Origin: Acidobacteriota bacterium
Lineage (GTDB): Bacteria; Acidobacteriota; Vicinamibacteria; Vicinamibacterales; Vicinamibacteraceae
Length of the DNA stretch: 64,000 bases
NCBI GenBank assembly: GCA_020845575.1
Contig: JADLFL010000059.1
Span: 1-64,000, forward strand
Direction: 5' to 3'
Shown here one piece after another: positions 22,243 to 31,600 of the stretch. The position numbers were made by a program, and so were the translations under genes. The first letter of the stretch is position 1. Every line of letters begins with the position of its first letter. The notes below the pieces were generated by a model, which did no database searches, was not told where the DNA came from, and saw nothing but the letters and a program-made list of their open reading frames with translations.

Positions 22243-22346
22243 ACGGGCAACCGGCAATCAGGGGACGGCAACCGGCAACCGTCAACGGGCAACCGGGTGT
22301 CGAAGGCCGTCAACGGGCAACCGGCGATCGGCAGCCGGGCTCACGC
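22243..22346. repeat. Cluster of CGGGCAACCGGCAA units
   Basis: The gap between the cupin and sulfatase genes is almost wholly made of 7-8 base units (ACGGGCAAC, CGGCAACCG) in slightly varied copies: about four ACGGGCAACCGG-like blocks at 22243, 22268, 22286 and 22310. There is no spacer regularity as in CRISPR. The reverse complement of the same unit occurs at 4273-4300. Confidence 0.75.
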
Positions 22347-23729
22347 ATGTCGCGTCGCGCTCGGCTCCGGCGCGTGGCCTGGGGCGTCGTGGCGGTCGTG
22401 GTGATTGTCGGATGCGCGCTGCTGCAGCCGTCACTGGTCACTTACGCACAGGCGCCGGGCGCACCTGCGCGCCCCAACATCGTCATCATCCTCGCCGACG
22501 ACATGGGGTACGGCGATCTCGCGTCGTACGGGCATCCGGCGCACCGCACGCCGAACCTCGATGCCATGGCGCGCGAAGGCGTGCGCGCCACGGCGGCGTA
22601 TGCACCGTCGCCGTCGTGTTCACCGACGCGTGCGTCGTTGCTGACGGGCCGCTACGCGTTCAGGGTGGGCATCAAGGCGCCGCTCGCGCCGTTGAGCGAG
22701 AGCGGCCTGCTCGCACGCGAACATGTGACGATGCCGCAGGTGCTGCACGAGGCGGGCTACAGGACGATGCTCGTGGGCAAGTGGCATCTCGGCGACAGGC
22801 CGGGCATGCGCCCGCTCGACCACGCGTTCGATCGCTTCGTGGGCATGCTCTACAGCCACGACTACAAGGATCCGTTCGTGAAGACGCCCGAGAAACTGGC
22901 GATCTTCGATGGCGAGACGCGGCGCGTCGAGGAGCCCGATCCAGCCACGCTCACGGCGACGTACACGCGCGAGGCCGTGGCGTTCATCCGCGAGAGCGCG
23001 GCAGCGAAGACGCCGTTCCTGCTCTACTTCGCGCAGCCGATGCCGCACACGCCGCTCGCCGTGTCGAAGAAGTGGAAGGGCATGACGCGGAGCCTCTATG
23101 GCGACGTGATGGCGGAACTCGACGACTCGGTGGGGCAGGTGAGGGCCGCGCTCGCCGCGACGGGCGTCGCGCGCGAGACGCTCGTGATCTTCGCCAGCGA
23201 CAACGGCCCCTGGAATGCCATGCCTCCGCGCATGTTGGGTCGCGACATCGTCAAGCCCTGGGACCACGGTACGCCGGGGCCGTTCAGGGCAGGCAAGGGG
23301 TCGACGTACGAGGGTGGGCATCGCGTGCCGTTCCTCGCCGTATGGCCGGGGACGATCGCGGCGGGCCGGACGACGGATGTGCCGATCAGTCTTGTCGACG
23401 TGTTCCCGACGGTGGCTGTGCGTGCCGGGCTGTCTGCACGCGTGCCCGCTCGCGTCGATGGCATCGACGTGTGGTCCGTGCTGACGGGCACCGGCGACGC
23501 GCCGGCGGATCGTGTGCTGCTGTACGACAACCAGGGGAAGGCCGAAGCGATTCGCGTCGGGCCGTGGAAGCTGCGCGTGGGCACGACGGGGCAGGGCGCG
23601 GAGGCCCGCGAGCAGGTGGAGCTGTTCAACCTGCTCGACGATCCGTCGGAGCGCTACGACCAGTCGGCCGCGCAGCCTGATGTCACATCGCGCTTGCGCG
23701 AACGGCTCCGCGAGGAGAACGCGAGGTAG
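22347..23729 (+). CDS. Exported arylsulfatase-type sulfatase
   Basis: This 460-aa protein starts with MSRRARLRRVAWGVVAVVVI, a basic then hydrophobic signal/anchor, so it acts outside the cytoplasm. The alkaline-phosphatase fold begins PNIVIILADDMGYGDL with metal-binding aspartates. The formylglycine motif is SCSPTRASLLTGR with C91, which an FGE-type enzyme must convert; no such gene is nearby. LVGKWHLGDRPG and FASDNGPW complete the active site. The longer frame from 21801 reads through the cupin gene out of phase. The substrate sulfate ester is unknown. Confidence 0.92.
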   Translation: MSRRARLRRVAWGVVAVVVIVGCALLQPSLVTYAQAPGAPARPNIVIILADDMGYGDLASYGHPAHRTPNLDAMAREGVRATAAYAPSPSCSPTRASLLTGRYAFRVGIKAPLAPLSESGLLAREHVTMPQVLHEAGYRTMLVGKWHLGDRPGMRPLDHAFDRFVGMLYSHDYKDPFVKTPEKLAIFDGETRRVEEPDPATLTATYTREAVAFIRESAAAKTPFLLYFAQPMPHTPLAVSKKWKGMTRSLYGDVMAELDDSVGQVRAALAATGVARETLVIFASDNGPWNAMPPRMLGRDIVKPWDHGTPGPFRAGKGSTYEGGHRVPFLAVWPGTIAAGRTTDVPISLVDVFPTVAVRAGLSARVPARVDGIDVWSVLTGTGDAPADRVLLYDNQGKAEAIRVGPWKLRVGTTGQGAEAREQVELFNLLDDPSERYDQSAAQPDVTSRLRERLREENAR

Positions 23730-23875
23730 CGCGAGCATGCCGAGGCTTCCACGTGCTGCGCAAGGTGTCGCAGGCGCCAGAACCAGCCGTGGGCGCGTGC
23801 CGGCGCACCGCTCTGGTACAATCAGCCGTTCTGGTCTCCGTCGGCGTCGCCGCAGGAGGCCAGCCTGCCAGGGGT

Positions 23876-23952
23876 GCCGGTGTAGCTCAGCCGGTTAGAG
23901 CATGCGTCTCATAAGCGCAGGGTCGGCGGTTCGAGTCCGCCCACCGGCACCA
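23876..23952 (+). tRNA. tRNA with CAU anticodon (elongator Met, possibly Ile2)
   Basis: A full 77-nt cloverleaf is visible. The acceptor GCCGGTG pairs with CACCGGC, the D arm is GCTC/GAGC, the anticodon loop is CTCATAA with CAT at 23910-23912, the T arm GGCGG-TTCGAGT-CCGCC follows, and A-CCA is encoded. A paired first base rules out initiator tRNA. A CAU anticodon could also be the lysidine-modified Ile tRNA. The integrase gene begins about 190 bases downstream, so the tRNA 3' end is the likely attachment site of the island. Confidence 0.93.
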
Positions 23953-24053
23953 TAGTTTCTTCCAGCCCCATCCATAGTGGTCCACGCCATCACGATTTGC
24001 GCCTGAATTTGCGCGATCGCGTCCGTGGTGGTCTACTCTTGTCCCTAGCCATC

Positions 24054-24130
24054 GCCACGTTGTTGCAGTAGGACACGCAGTAGACAGCCTCCTACTGCAT
24101 CCTCCGCCGAAGTTCCTACTGCAACGTGGC
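24054..24130. repeat. TCCTACTGCA repeats: candidate integrase arm sites
   Basis: Between the tRNA and the integrase gene, TGCAGTAGGA (24064-24073) is followed by two opposite-oriented copies TCCTACTGCA (24090-24099, 24114-24123) and a degenerate CGCAGTAGA near 24077. The outer flanks GCCACG and CGTGGC pair as well, making an inverted repeat of about 17 bases per arm. The position fits arm-type sites for integrase or an excisionase, or an operator of the integrase gene. Confidence 0.55.
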
Positions 24131-24144
24131 TGGCCGGAGGCGTC

Positions 24145-25332
24145 ATGTCACGTCTGGTCGTGCCCCTCAGCGATGCGCGGATCCGGCGAACGAAGGCCGG
24201 CGCCACGCCCGTCCGCCTGTCCGACGGCGACGGCCTCTTCCTGCTGGTCCAGCCGAGCGGCTCTGCCCTCTGGCGGTTTGACTACATCCTTCAGGGCCGC
24301 CGCAGCACGCTGTCGTTCGGCGCCTACCCCGAGGTGTCGCTGGCGCTCGCCCGGCAGCGCCGGGCGGAGGTGCGGGCGAAAGTCGCCGCCGGCATCGACC
24401 CCAGCCGTGAGCGGCGGGAGGCCCGCGAGGCGGCCGTCCAAGCGATGACGTTCGCCGAGGTCGCCGACGAGTGGCTCGAGCGGCAGAAGCACGTGCTCGC
24501 GGCGGTCACGTTCGAGAAGGCGACCTGGATGCTGAAGTCGCTGGTCAACCCGTGGCTCGGCAAGCGCCCGATCGCGGAGATCGAGCCACCGGAGCTGCTC
24601 TCGGTGCTGCGCCGCATCGAGAGTCGCGGGAAGCACGAGACCGCCCATCGCACCAAGCAGCGCTGCGGCCAGGTTTTCCGCTACGCCATCGCCACCGGAC
24701 GTGCGCAGCGTGACCCGTCGGCCGACCTCCGCGACGCGCTCACGCCCGTGCGATCGCAGCACCGCGCGGCGGTCACGCACCCGGAGCAGGTGGGCGAACT
24801 CCTGAACGCCATCGACGGGTACCATGGGAGCTTCGTCGTCCGGGCGGCGCTCCAACTCGCGCCGCTCGTCTTCGTCCGCCCGGGAGAACTCCGGAAGGCG
24901 GAGTGGAGTGAGATCGACCTCGATGCCGCTGAGTGGCGCATCCCAGCGGAGCGCATGAAAATGCGCGAGGCGCACATCGTGCCACTGAGCACCCAGGCCG
25001 TCGCCATCCTGCAGGAGCTCAGGCCGCTCACCGAGCACTCGCGCTACGTGTTCCCGTCCATCCGCACCATCACGCGGCCAATGAGCGACGGCACCATCAA
25101 CGCCGCGCTGCGACGACTGGGTTACGACTCCGACCAGCACGTTGGCCACGGCTTCCGTGCGATGGCCTCCACGCTGCTGAATGAGATGGGCTGGGCGCCG
25201 GACGTCATCGAGCGCCAGCTAGCGCACGCCCCGCGCAACAAGGTGCGAGCGGCCTACAACCGCGCGCAGCACCTGGCGGAGCGGCGGAAGATGATGCAGG
25301 TTTGGGCCGACTTCCTAGCCGGCTTGCGATGA
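24145..25332 (+). CDS. P4-type tyrosine integrase
   Basis: This 395-aa protein has the N-terminal DUF4102 arm-binding domain (LSDARIRRTKAGATPVRLSD), a SAM-like core-binding domain (TFAEVADEWLERQ), and the catalytic domain. The catalytic residues are visible: the first Arg in VRPGELRKAEW, HxxR in HGFRAM and Tyr371 in AAYNRA. Such integrases insert islands at tRNA 3' ends, and this one reads away from the tRNA just upstream. Its stop is only about ten bases from the IS21 element. Confidence 0.95.
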   Translation: MSRLVVPLSDARIRRTKAGATPVRLSDGDGLFLLVQPSGSALWRFDYILQGRRSTLSFGAYPEVSLALARQRRAEVRAKVAAGIDPSRERREAREAAVQAMTFAEVADEWLERQKHVLAAVTFEKATWMLKSLVNPWLGKRPIAEIEPPELLSVLRRIESRGKHETAHRTKQRCGQVFRYAIATGRAQRDPSADLRDALTPVRSQHRAAVTHPEQVGELLNAIDGYHGSFVVRAALQLAPLVFVRPGELRKAEWSEIDLDAAEWRIPAERMKMREAHIVPLSTQAVAILQELRPLTEHSRYVFPSIRTITRPMSDGTINAALRRLGYDSDQHVGHGFRAMASTLLNEMGWAPDVIERQLAHAPRNKVRAAYNRAQHLAERRKMMQVWADFLAGLR

Positions 25333-25425
25333 CAATATCGTTCCTCGGTGGACAGGTCAAAACCGGCAATTGATGGACGACGCAAAACCGGCAATTGTCG
25401 GGGCGCGGCCGAGACAGGGTGAGTT

Positions 25426-26187
25426 CTATCCCAGGCGCTCCCCTGGGGGCAAATCGGTCGTCAGTTTCGTGCGCCAGCTGCGCGGCCCGCACGTGAGGAC
25501 GTGGGCGTGGTGCAGGAGGCGGTCGAGTAGCGCGGTGACCGCCGCGGTGTCGCCCAGGAGCTTGCCCCAGTCGTCGACGGGCCGGTTCGAGGTCAGCAGC
25601 GTGGAGGCCCGCTCGTAGCGCCGCATGATCAGCTCGAGGAGTTCCTCGGCCGCCGTATGCGGCAGCTTGCGCATACCGAGGTCATCGATGATCAGGAGCG
25701 GCACGGTCCCCAGTTCCGTCAGCGTCTGCTTGCGCGTGCCCGCCAGGGTGGCGTCGGCGAGGTCTTCGAGCAGCGCGTGGGCTTCGCGGTAGATCACGCG
25801 GTAGCCCTGACGAATCGCGGCATGGCCGAGCGCCTGCGCGAGATGACTCTTGCCCGTGCCGGGGGGGCCGAGGAAGAGGACGTCCTCGCGCTGGGCGATG
25901 AAGCGCGTGGTGGCGAGGTCGTAGACGAGCGCCCGATTCATCTTGGGGTTGAAGGCAAAGTCAAAGGTGTCGAGCGAGCGCTGCGGATCGCGAAAGCGCG
26001 CGAGCTTGTGGCGCCGCTCAAGGAGGCGATCCTGCCGGCGCTGCAGTTCGTCGGTGACCAGCGCGGCGACGAGATCGAGCGGCGGCAGCCGCTCGGTCTG
26101 CGCTTGGCGCAGGCGGATCTCGAGGACGGCGGCCATACCCGAGAGGCGCAGCTGCCGTAAGGCGCGGTCGAGTTCACTGAGGGTCAT
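25426..26187 (-). CDS. istB: IS21 helper ATPase IstB
   Basis: This 253-aa AAA+ protein helps IstA choose and remodel target DNA. Walker A is FLGPPGTGKSHLAQALG and Walker B is LLIIDDLGM; sensor and arginine regions follow (LLTSNRPVDDWGKLL). The length is normal for the family. It overlaps the end of istA by 14 bases, so the pair is translationally coupled. The gene appears intact. Confidence 0.95.
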   Translation of the reverse strand: MTLSELDRALRQLRLSGMAAVLEIRLRQAQTERLPPLDLVAALVTDELQRRQDRLLERRHKLARFRDPQRSLDTFDFAFNPKMNRALVYDLATTRFIAQREDVLFLGPPGTGKSHLAQALGHAAIRQGYRVIYREAHALLEDLADATLAGTRKQTLTELGTVPLLIIDDLGMRKLPHTAAEELLELIMRRYERASTLLTSNRPVDDWGKLLGDTAAVTALLDRLLHHAHVLTCGPRSWRTKLTTDLPPGERLG

Positions 26188-27748
26188 GCGGGTCTCCGGT
26201 CGTGCGATCGATGAGATCGCGATAGAGCGTGACTTGGCGAATCAGGGGATCGACCTGGCGCAGCGTGAGCGGCACCGGGGGCCGACGATCGAGATAGCGA
26301 CGGACAAAGCGATACGACGGGGCGCCCAGATCGCGCGCGGCGGTGGCGGCGTCCTCGACGACCGCCCCGCCGTGCTTCTTGACGAGGCTCAGCAAGCCGA
26401 GGAGATGCCGGACCGCGCGGGCGCCCTCGTGCTGCTGGAGGTAATCGGCGACGGCCCCGAGCGCGGGGCCCACGCGATGCGCAGCCGCGAGCAGGGCGAG
26501 CACTTTGGCGGGCGTCCGCGCCGGCCGGTCGGCGTCGGCAATCCGATGCCAGCCCCGCGGCGCGCGGACGTGCTCGCGCAGGAGCTGCCCGGTCGTGGGC
26601 GCGAGGATCCGGACGTGGAGGTCGGTCCATTGCACGTCGACCTGCCGACCGATCCAGCCGGGCGGCACGCCGTAGTAGGCGGCCTCGACTTCGACGCAGC
26701 CATCGAGGTGGACGGTGCGGACGCCGAAGCGGTAGTACCGAAACGGCTCGACCGGCAGCGCCCCAAGCGCGGGCTGCTCCTCGGCAAACATCGCGGCGAC
26801 CTGTCGCTTCGTCGTGCCGTGGATGCGCGTGTCGGCCCACCGAGTCTCCCACTGATCGAGATGGGCTTGCGCCGCGTCGAGCGTCTCGAAGCGCAGGCCC
26901 TGCAGTGGCGTGCGCTGCGTGTGCCCGATGGCCGATTCGACCTTGCCCTTGCGATCCGGATCCCGCACCCGACAGGGCAGCGCGACGACGCCATAGGGCG
27001 CGAGCACATCGCGGTAGAGCGGATTGAGCGTGGGGTCGTAGACGTCGGGCGTGAGCACGCCCTCCTTGAGGTTGTCGAGCACGATGACCCGCACCGTGCC
27101 GCCCAGGCGCCGAAACGCGCGCTCATGGAGTTCGGCCCAAATCTGCGTGCTCGACGTCCAGACGAGCAACCGCACCGCCTTGCGCGAGTAGCCCAGGGTG
27201 AGGACGAAGAGCCGCGTCCGGCGATGCTTGCCCGTCGACGGATGACGGACCATCGGGCCCTCGCCGTAATCGACCTGCCCTTCCTCGCCGGGCGCCGTGG
27301 TGATGACGGCGTGCGCCGCCGGGGACGTGGCGCCGCGCAGGCCGGCGACGAAGCGGCGGACGCTCGCATAGCGCCCCGGAAAGCCGTGCGTGTCGACCAG
27401 GTCCTGCCAGATCGCCATCGCGTTCCGACCCCGCGCCCGCGCGTCCTCGATCAGCTCGCGGTAGGGCGCACACGCGCTGGCCGACGGTGCGCGGCTCGGC
27501 CCGGCCGCGGGCGGCGCGGGGGCTGGCGCCGCGCCAGAGTCGGTGGACACCGGGGCGACGGACATTGCCGGTTTTGCCAGTGCCCCCGGCCGGCCGCGAC
27601 CGCGCACCGCAATGCCGGCGGCCTTCAGGTAGCCGCTCACCGTCTCTCGGCGGACACCGGTCGCCGTCTGGATGCGCGACAGGGTCCAGCCGAGCCGGCC
27701 CAACGCGAGAATCTGCTGCTGCGTGCTCTGGTCCAAGACGTTGCTCAT
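26174..27748 (-). CDS. istA: IS21 transposase IstA
   Basis: This 524-aa DDE transposase starts with a helix-turn-helix region (ILALGRLGWTLSRIQTATGV). The integrase core follows: the first Asp is in GEEGQVDYGEGP and the second is in RVIVLDNLKEGVL, with the expected beta-strand FVLTLGYSRKAVRLL between. A C-terminal Mu-type beta domain is seen in VDVQWTDLHVRILAP. The gene is full length, so the element may be active. Confidence 0.95.
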   Translation of the reverse strand: MSNVLDQSTQQQILALGRLGWTLSRIQTATGVRRETVSGYLKAAGIAVRGRGRPGALAKPAMSVAPVSTDSGAAPAPAPPAAGPSRAPSASACAPYRELIEDARARGRNAMAIWQDLVDTHGFPGRYASVRRFVAGLRGATSPAAHAVITTAPGEEGQVDYGEGPMVRHPSTGKHRRTRLFVLTLGYSRKAVRLLVWTSSTQIWAELHERAFRRLGGTVRVIVLDNLKEGVLTPDVYDPTLNPLYRDVLAPYGVVALPCRVRDPDRKGKVESAIGHTQRTPLQGLRFETLDAAQAHLDQWETRWADTRIHGTTKRQVAAMFAEEQPALGALPVEPFRYYRFGVRTVHLDGCVEVEAAYYGVPPGWIGRQVDVQWTDLHVRILAPTTGQLLREHVRAPRGWHRIADADRPARTPAKVLALLAAAHRVGPALGAVADYLQQHEGARAVRHLLGLLSLVKKHGGAVVEDAATAARDLGAPSYRFVRRYLDRRPPVPLTLRQVDPLIRQVTLYRDLIDRTTGDPHDPQ

Positions 27749-27856
27749 CGCGAACGCAGGATGCCGACATCCTGGCCCGCCTCAACGGCTCGACCGCCGG
27801 GCTAATTGCCGGTTTTCAGGTGTCCATCAATTGCCGGTTTTGGGTGTCCACCGAGG

Positions 27857-28187
27857 TATACGCCTCGACGGCCTTCTCGAACGTCATCTTCGAGATCATG
27901 GCCGCGTAGCGGACGGCCTGGAGCTCCATGTGGCCGCCGTCCTCCGTTCGCTTTAGTTCGATTACCACCAGCGACCCATTCCGCGCCACGCCCAAGAGAT
28001 CGATCCGTCGTCGCGAGTCCTCCCAGTCGCCGAACTCTTCGGCGATGATCAGGACATCGTCGGTGATGACATCGATCTGCGATCGCAGCAGACGCTGAAG
28101 GTCCGACCGTTCCTTCAGCCCAGCTGCCGCGAAGCGCGTTGTTTCTAGTCGCTGAATCCTGTCAGTACTAATCTCAAACAGCGCCAT
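27857..28187 (-). pseudogene. NucS/DUF91-like nuclease, 3' end lost to IS21
   Basis: Starting at ATG 28187, the frame gives MALFEISTDRIQRLETTRF, then DLQRLLRSQIDVITDDVLII, SRRRIDLLGV and LVVIELKR, followed by HMELQAVRYAAMISKMTFEKAV. The D...ExK pattern with the following Gln is that of PD-(D/E)XK nucleases of the NucS/DUF91 type. The frame runs a further 14 codons into the IS21 end and stops at 27816. A matching 3' part is not found on the other side of the IS, where only ten bases separate it from the integrase. The gene is therefore truncated, probably with an adjacent deletion. Confidence 0.75.
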
Positions 28188-28670
28188 TGAATCGAAGTCT
28201 CTGCAATCCTGTGGAGCGCAGAGTATAGCCGCGGCTACTGCACCACGGGCAGAGCGGCTACTACTCCCGGAGCAGCGTGGTTGGCTGCACCAGCGACGCC
28301 TTCCGCACGGGACGCACTGTGGCCAACCCCGCGGCCGTCGTTGATCGCAAGCGCTCACGCTCCAGGGCCACGCTTCGGCGACGCTCGTCCCGTTGCCGTA
28401 CTCGCGCGAGCAGTCGGCGCCCGGGATCAAACCGACGCTAAGGTGGAGCGCCCCACGAGACAGCGGCCATGACGCCTGTCCCCTGACGAGGGCTTTGCAC
28501 CTAGCGACCGCTCCTTTCGTGCACCAAGCTGGCGTAGCTGCCGATTCACTGCGAGAATGGCCACGCTCGAGCTGCAGAGGCAGGACAGGCGACCGGCACG
28601 GTGTCAGACCTGCGTCTTTAGACTCGTCTGTTGAGCACCATAGCGCAGTGGGGGAGGTACCAGCCTAGGC
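28188..28670. promoter_or_regulatory. Divergent intergenic region before the defence operon
   Basis: This 483-base gap lies between the truncated nuclease (minus) and the first defence gene (plus), so it should hold promoters for both. ORFs in it have no homology I recognise and look fortuitous. GGGGGAGGT at 28650-28658 is a plausible but distant ribosome site for ATG 28671. GCGGCTACT occurs at 28231 and 28254. No convincing -35/-10 pair or operator could be assigned by eye. Confidence 0.4.
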
Positions 28671-31600
28671 ATGCCGACTTTCGACGACGGATTCGAGAAG
28701 TTCGAAGAGAACTTCCGGAAGCAGCTCGCTGGCAAGACTCTCCTTGGCGAGATCCCGTTCGACGAGCAGTACTGCGACCTCCTGGCGGAGATGTTCAAAG
28801 GGCCGTTGACCCAACTTGGACTAGGCCGAGGTCTCCAGTGGATCCGCGCTCGATTGCCCATCACATTCGCGATGTGGCTGGTCAATGAGGCGTACTACGG
28901 ATACGACGGTGGCTTATGGCCCATAGTCCTGCCCAAGCTAGGCCTCCAGCACCAGCCGCAGTCGGCCTTGCTGGGGAAGCTGTTCATCGAGATCATCGAA
29001 GCGCACAAGCTCCCTCGTTTCGCAAAACTCAATACGAAGTGGTCCTACCTCGGGCCGATTCTTGCCCATTGCGGTATCCCCAAGTCGCGCCTTCCCGAGT
29101 TCTTCGAGGTGGTCCTGCCTGAGGCTGCCCGAATAGGCGTGAGTTCTCCGGAGGGATTGGCCGAGTTCGAGGATCACCTCGAGGAACTCCGTGTAGCGAA
29201 GGTAATCGACTGGTTTGTGCGGTTCGGCGAGAAGACCAGTGCAGAGTTCTTGCGCCGCAGCGTGGACATGTATCGGCTCGCGCGCGATGGCAGCGACCTC
29301 CCGCCTGCGGCCGCGCTGGGCCTGCCCGAACGCGTCCGGGCCGCCTTCGCTGACTGGCGGAAGACCGCCGACATACAGGGACCCGAGTCGACCCGTTCCA
29401 GGCTGAGGCGACCGCGCCTGTACGTGGATCCGTCGCAGGGTCTTCGGCTGGAACTCCCGTCGCAACCCTGCGCGCCGTCGCACTCAGAGCTGCAGTGGGA
29501 GATTCAAGTGGATTCAGAGGCGAACCAGCTCCGCAGGGCGCCTCGATTCGTCGGCGACACGCGCACTCAAGCCGACGACGTGCTGCTCCCGAAAGCCTTC
29601 GCGTCAGTCGTCGTGCGGCTCGCCGACCCAGTAGGAAGGGCCCTCGGAATCTGGGTGCTGAACGGCGTCTCACCAGAACTTCCGGTGATCTATTTCGATC
29701 CTGCGACGACATCGCTGCTGCCGTCCCAGCAAGTGGCTGCCGGCGTCGTCGGCATGATGCACCCAGTGGGCTGGTCCGTGGCGCTCGAGCCGACGACCGA
29801 CGCCAAGACGGCATCCGTCCTGAGCAATCTCGGCGCGCTGCCATTCGGGTGGTCGGCGTTCCGAGCAGCCATCTTCGACCTATCTGGTGGAACGAAGGTC
29901 CGGTTCGTGGATGCGCAGAGCATCGATCGTGGCACGCTGGAACTGGCCGAGCAGCTGGCCTTGCCGCCTCGGATTGATGGCGTCGACGTGCCGTTCCTCA
30001 TGGCGCCCGATCGCGCCCGCGTGTTCTCCGGAAGCGCGCCGGCCCTTTTGGTCGCGGCCACGCTGGACGAGTTCCGCCGGGACTGGCACTTGCGCGTATC
30101 GCCAGTATCGGAGCTGTGCGACGCTGCTCCCCCGGTGGTCGCGCCGTCGGCGGAGACACTCCTTGCCGAGGCGGTGGACCGCGACGGCAAGACATGGCTG
30201 CGCGTTCCGCTGGACCAGCCATCGTTGCTCGGTCCCCGGCCATGGGGTGTGTTCGACATCGCCGCAACAGGTCCGATGGGGCAGGCGCTCCGGACCCGAA
30301 TCGCCACCCTGCCCTCGATTCGCCTCAGTCACGATTGGGCCGAGTGGCGCCAGGGAGAGATGGTCCAGGCGCAGCTCTCTACGAACGCTCAGCTCACTGG
30401 CGCCGACGTTCGGCGGGTGAACCACGAGACTTGGGCGCTACCAGTGGGCGACGGTCGGGCACCGCTTCGAGTGCAGTTCGCCGGATACGGTGAGCAACGT
30501 TGGTCGATCCCACTCGACCTGCGGCTGCCGATGCCCTCATGGTCCGTGTTCGACGAAAGTGGGGCAGCGCACCTCGTGACGTGGTCGTCGCGCCCCGCCT
30601 CCGTAACGCTTCCCGACATCGACGGGCGCGCGCCGTGGCTTCTCGCCCGCCTCGAGACGCCCTGGGGCATTCCGCACGCTGTCACGGCCTCGCTCTGCTA
30701 TCACGACCGAGTGCTGCTGTCGGTACCCGTGCCCATGGAGCAGAGCGGCTTCGCACGGCTTGACCTGCAACGGGTGATGGCGGACGCAAGACAGGCGGGC
30801 TTGGCGCGCACGTCGCTCCGACTCGACCTGGAACTGACCCGAACGGTCTCGTTGCAGTGCCTGTGGGTCGAACACACATGGACGGTCGACCACCTGTCGG
30901 TGACGTCAGACGGTGATGAGCTGCGAGTGACCTGGAACGAACGTGTGCCCGTTCATGGCCGAGTGCTTCGCGCCTATTCCTTGCTCCAGCCCTGGGAGGC
31001 TCCGCGTACCGTGGCTCTCGGGGACGATCAGAGTGGCACGTGGCAGGGGAGCCTCGACGCGCTTGTTTCGGAGGTGGGCCGCTACCGGATCGAACTCGGG
31101 CTCGAAGATGAATGGACGGGAAGCTACCAGAGCGTTGCCTCGGCAGAGTGGGATCACGGGCACGCAGAGGAGTGGGAAACGGCGCCGCTCGCAGGCGACT
31201 CGTCCATCGACGGCATGTTGTACAGGCTCCTCGTGGCCGCGGCGTCGGGACGCCCGCTCCTTCCCGGACACAACGCCGTCGGGACCGACGAACGCGCCGA
31301 GGAGTTGGCAACGAAGGCGCTGCTCGCGCGGCAGGCCGTTGCTCACGTCCCGGCGGTGGCCAGGCAGCTCGACGCGCTGCTGCGTCGCGTTGACTTGTGG
31401 CCGCTTCTTCGCGGCGTGCTCGCGGCCGGGGCGGCAGTGACCCCGCGAACGTTGTTGGAACTCGGTGTGCTGACGCGGCCAAGATTCGGCGCGGAAGGGG
31501 TTCCGCTGAGCGACGAGCGCGCCGACGCCCTGTGGCGGTTCTGGGAGCCGCTGGGGGCATGGGCCGATTTAAACGCGATCGAGGCAACTGGCAGCCAGGC

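Larger units (their letters stand above)
25343..27856 (-). mobile_element. IS21-family insertion sequence
   Basis: The ends are inverted copies of CCTCGGTGGACA followed by two CAAAACCGGCAATTG-type sites each (25343-25400 and 27802-27856 reversed), the multiple terminal repeats typical of IS21. The element holds istA and istB on the minus strand. No direct target duplication is visible next to the ends: 25335-25342 and 27857-27864 differ. It lies between the integrase and a nuclease gene that it truncates. Confidence 0.9.

Noticed and set aside
22243-22346. Possible CRISPR array
   Set aside because: Units are 7-8 bases with no constant repeat length and no unique spacers; no cas gene is nearby.
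23876-23952. Initiator tRNA-fMet
   Set aside because: The first base pair G-C is formed, whereas bacterial initiator tRNA has an unpaired first position.
24054-24130. Possible CRISPR or toxin-antitoxin operator
   Set aside because: Only three 10-base copies in mixed orientation next to an integrase; integrase arm sites explain them better.
25943-27805. 620-codon plus-strand frame across IS21
   Set aside because: Antisense shadow of istA and istB; no recognisable domain.
28393-28668. 91-codon frame before the defence operon
   Set aside because: No family, no ribosome site, and amino-acid composition of a random GC-rich frame.
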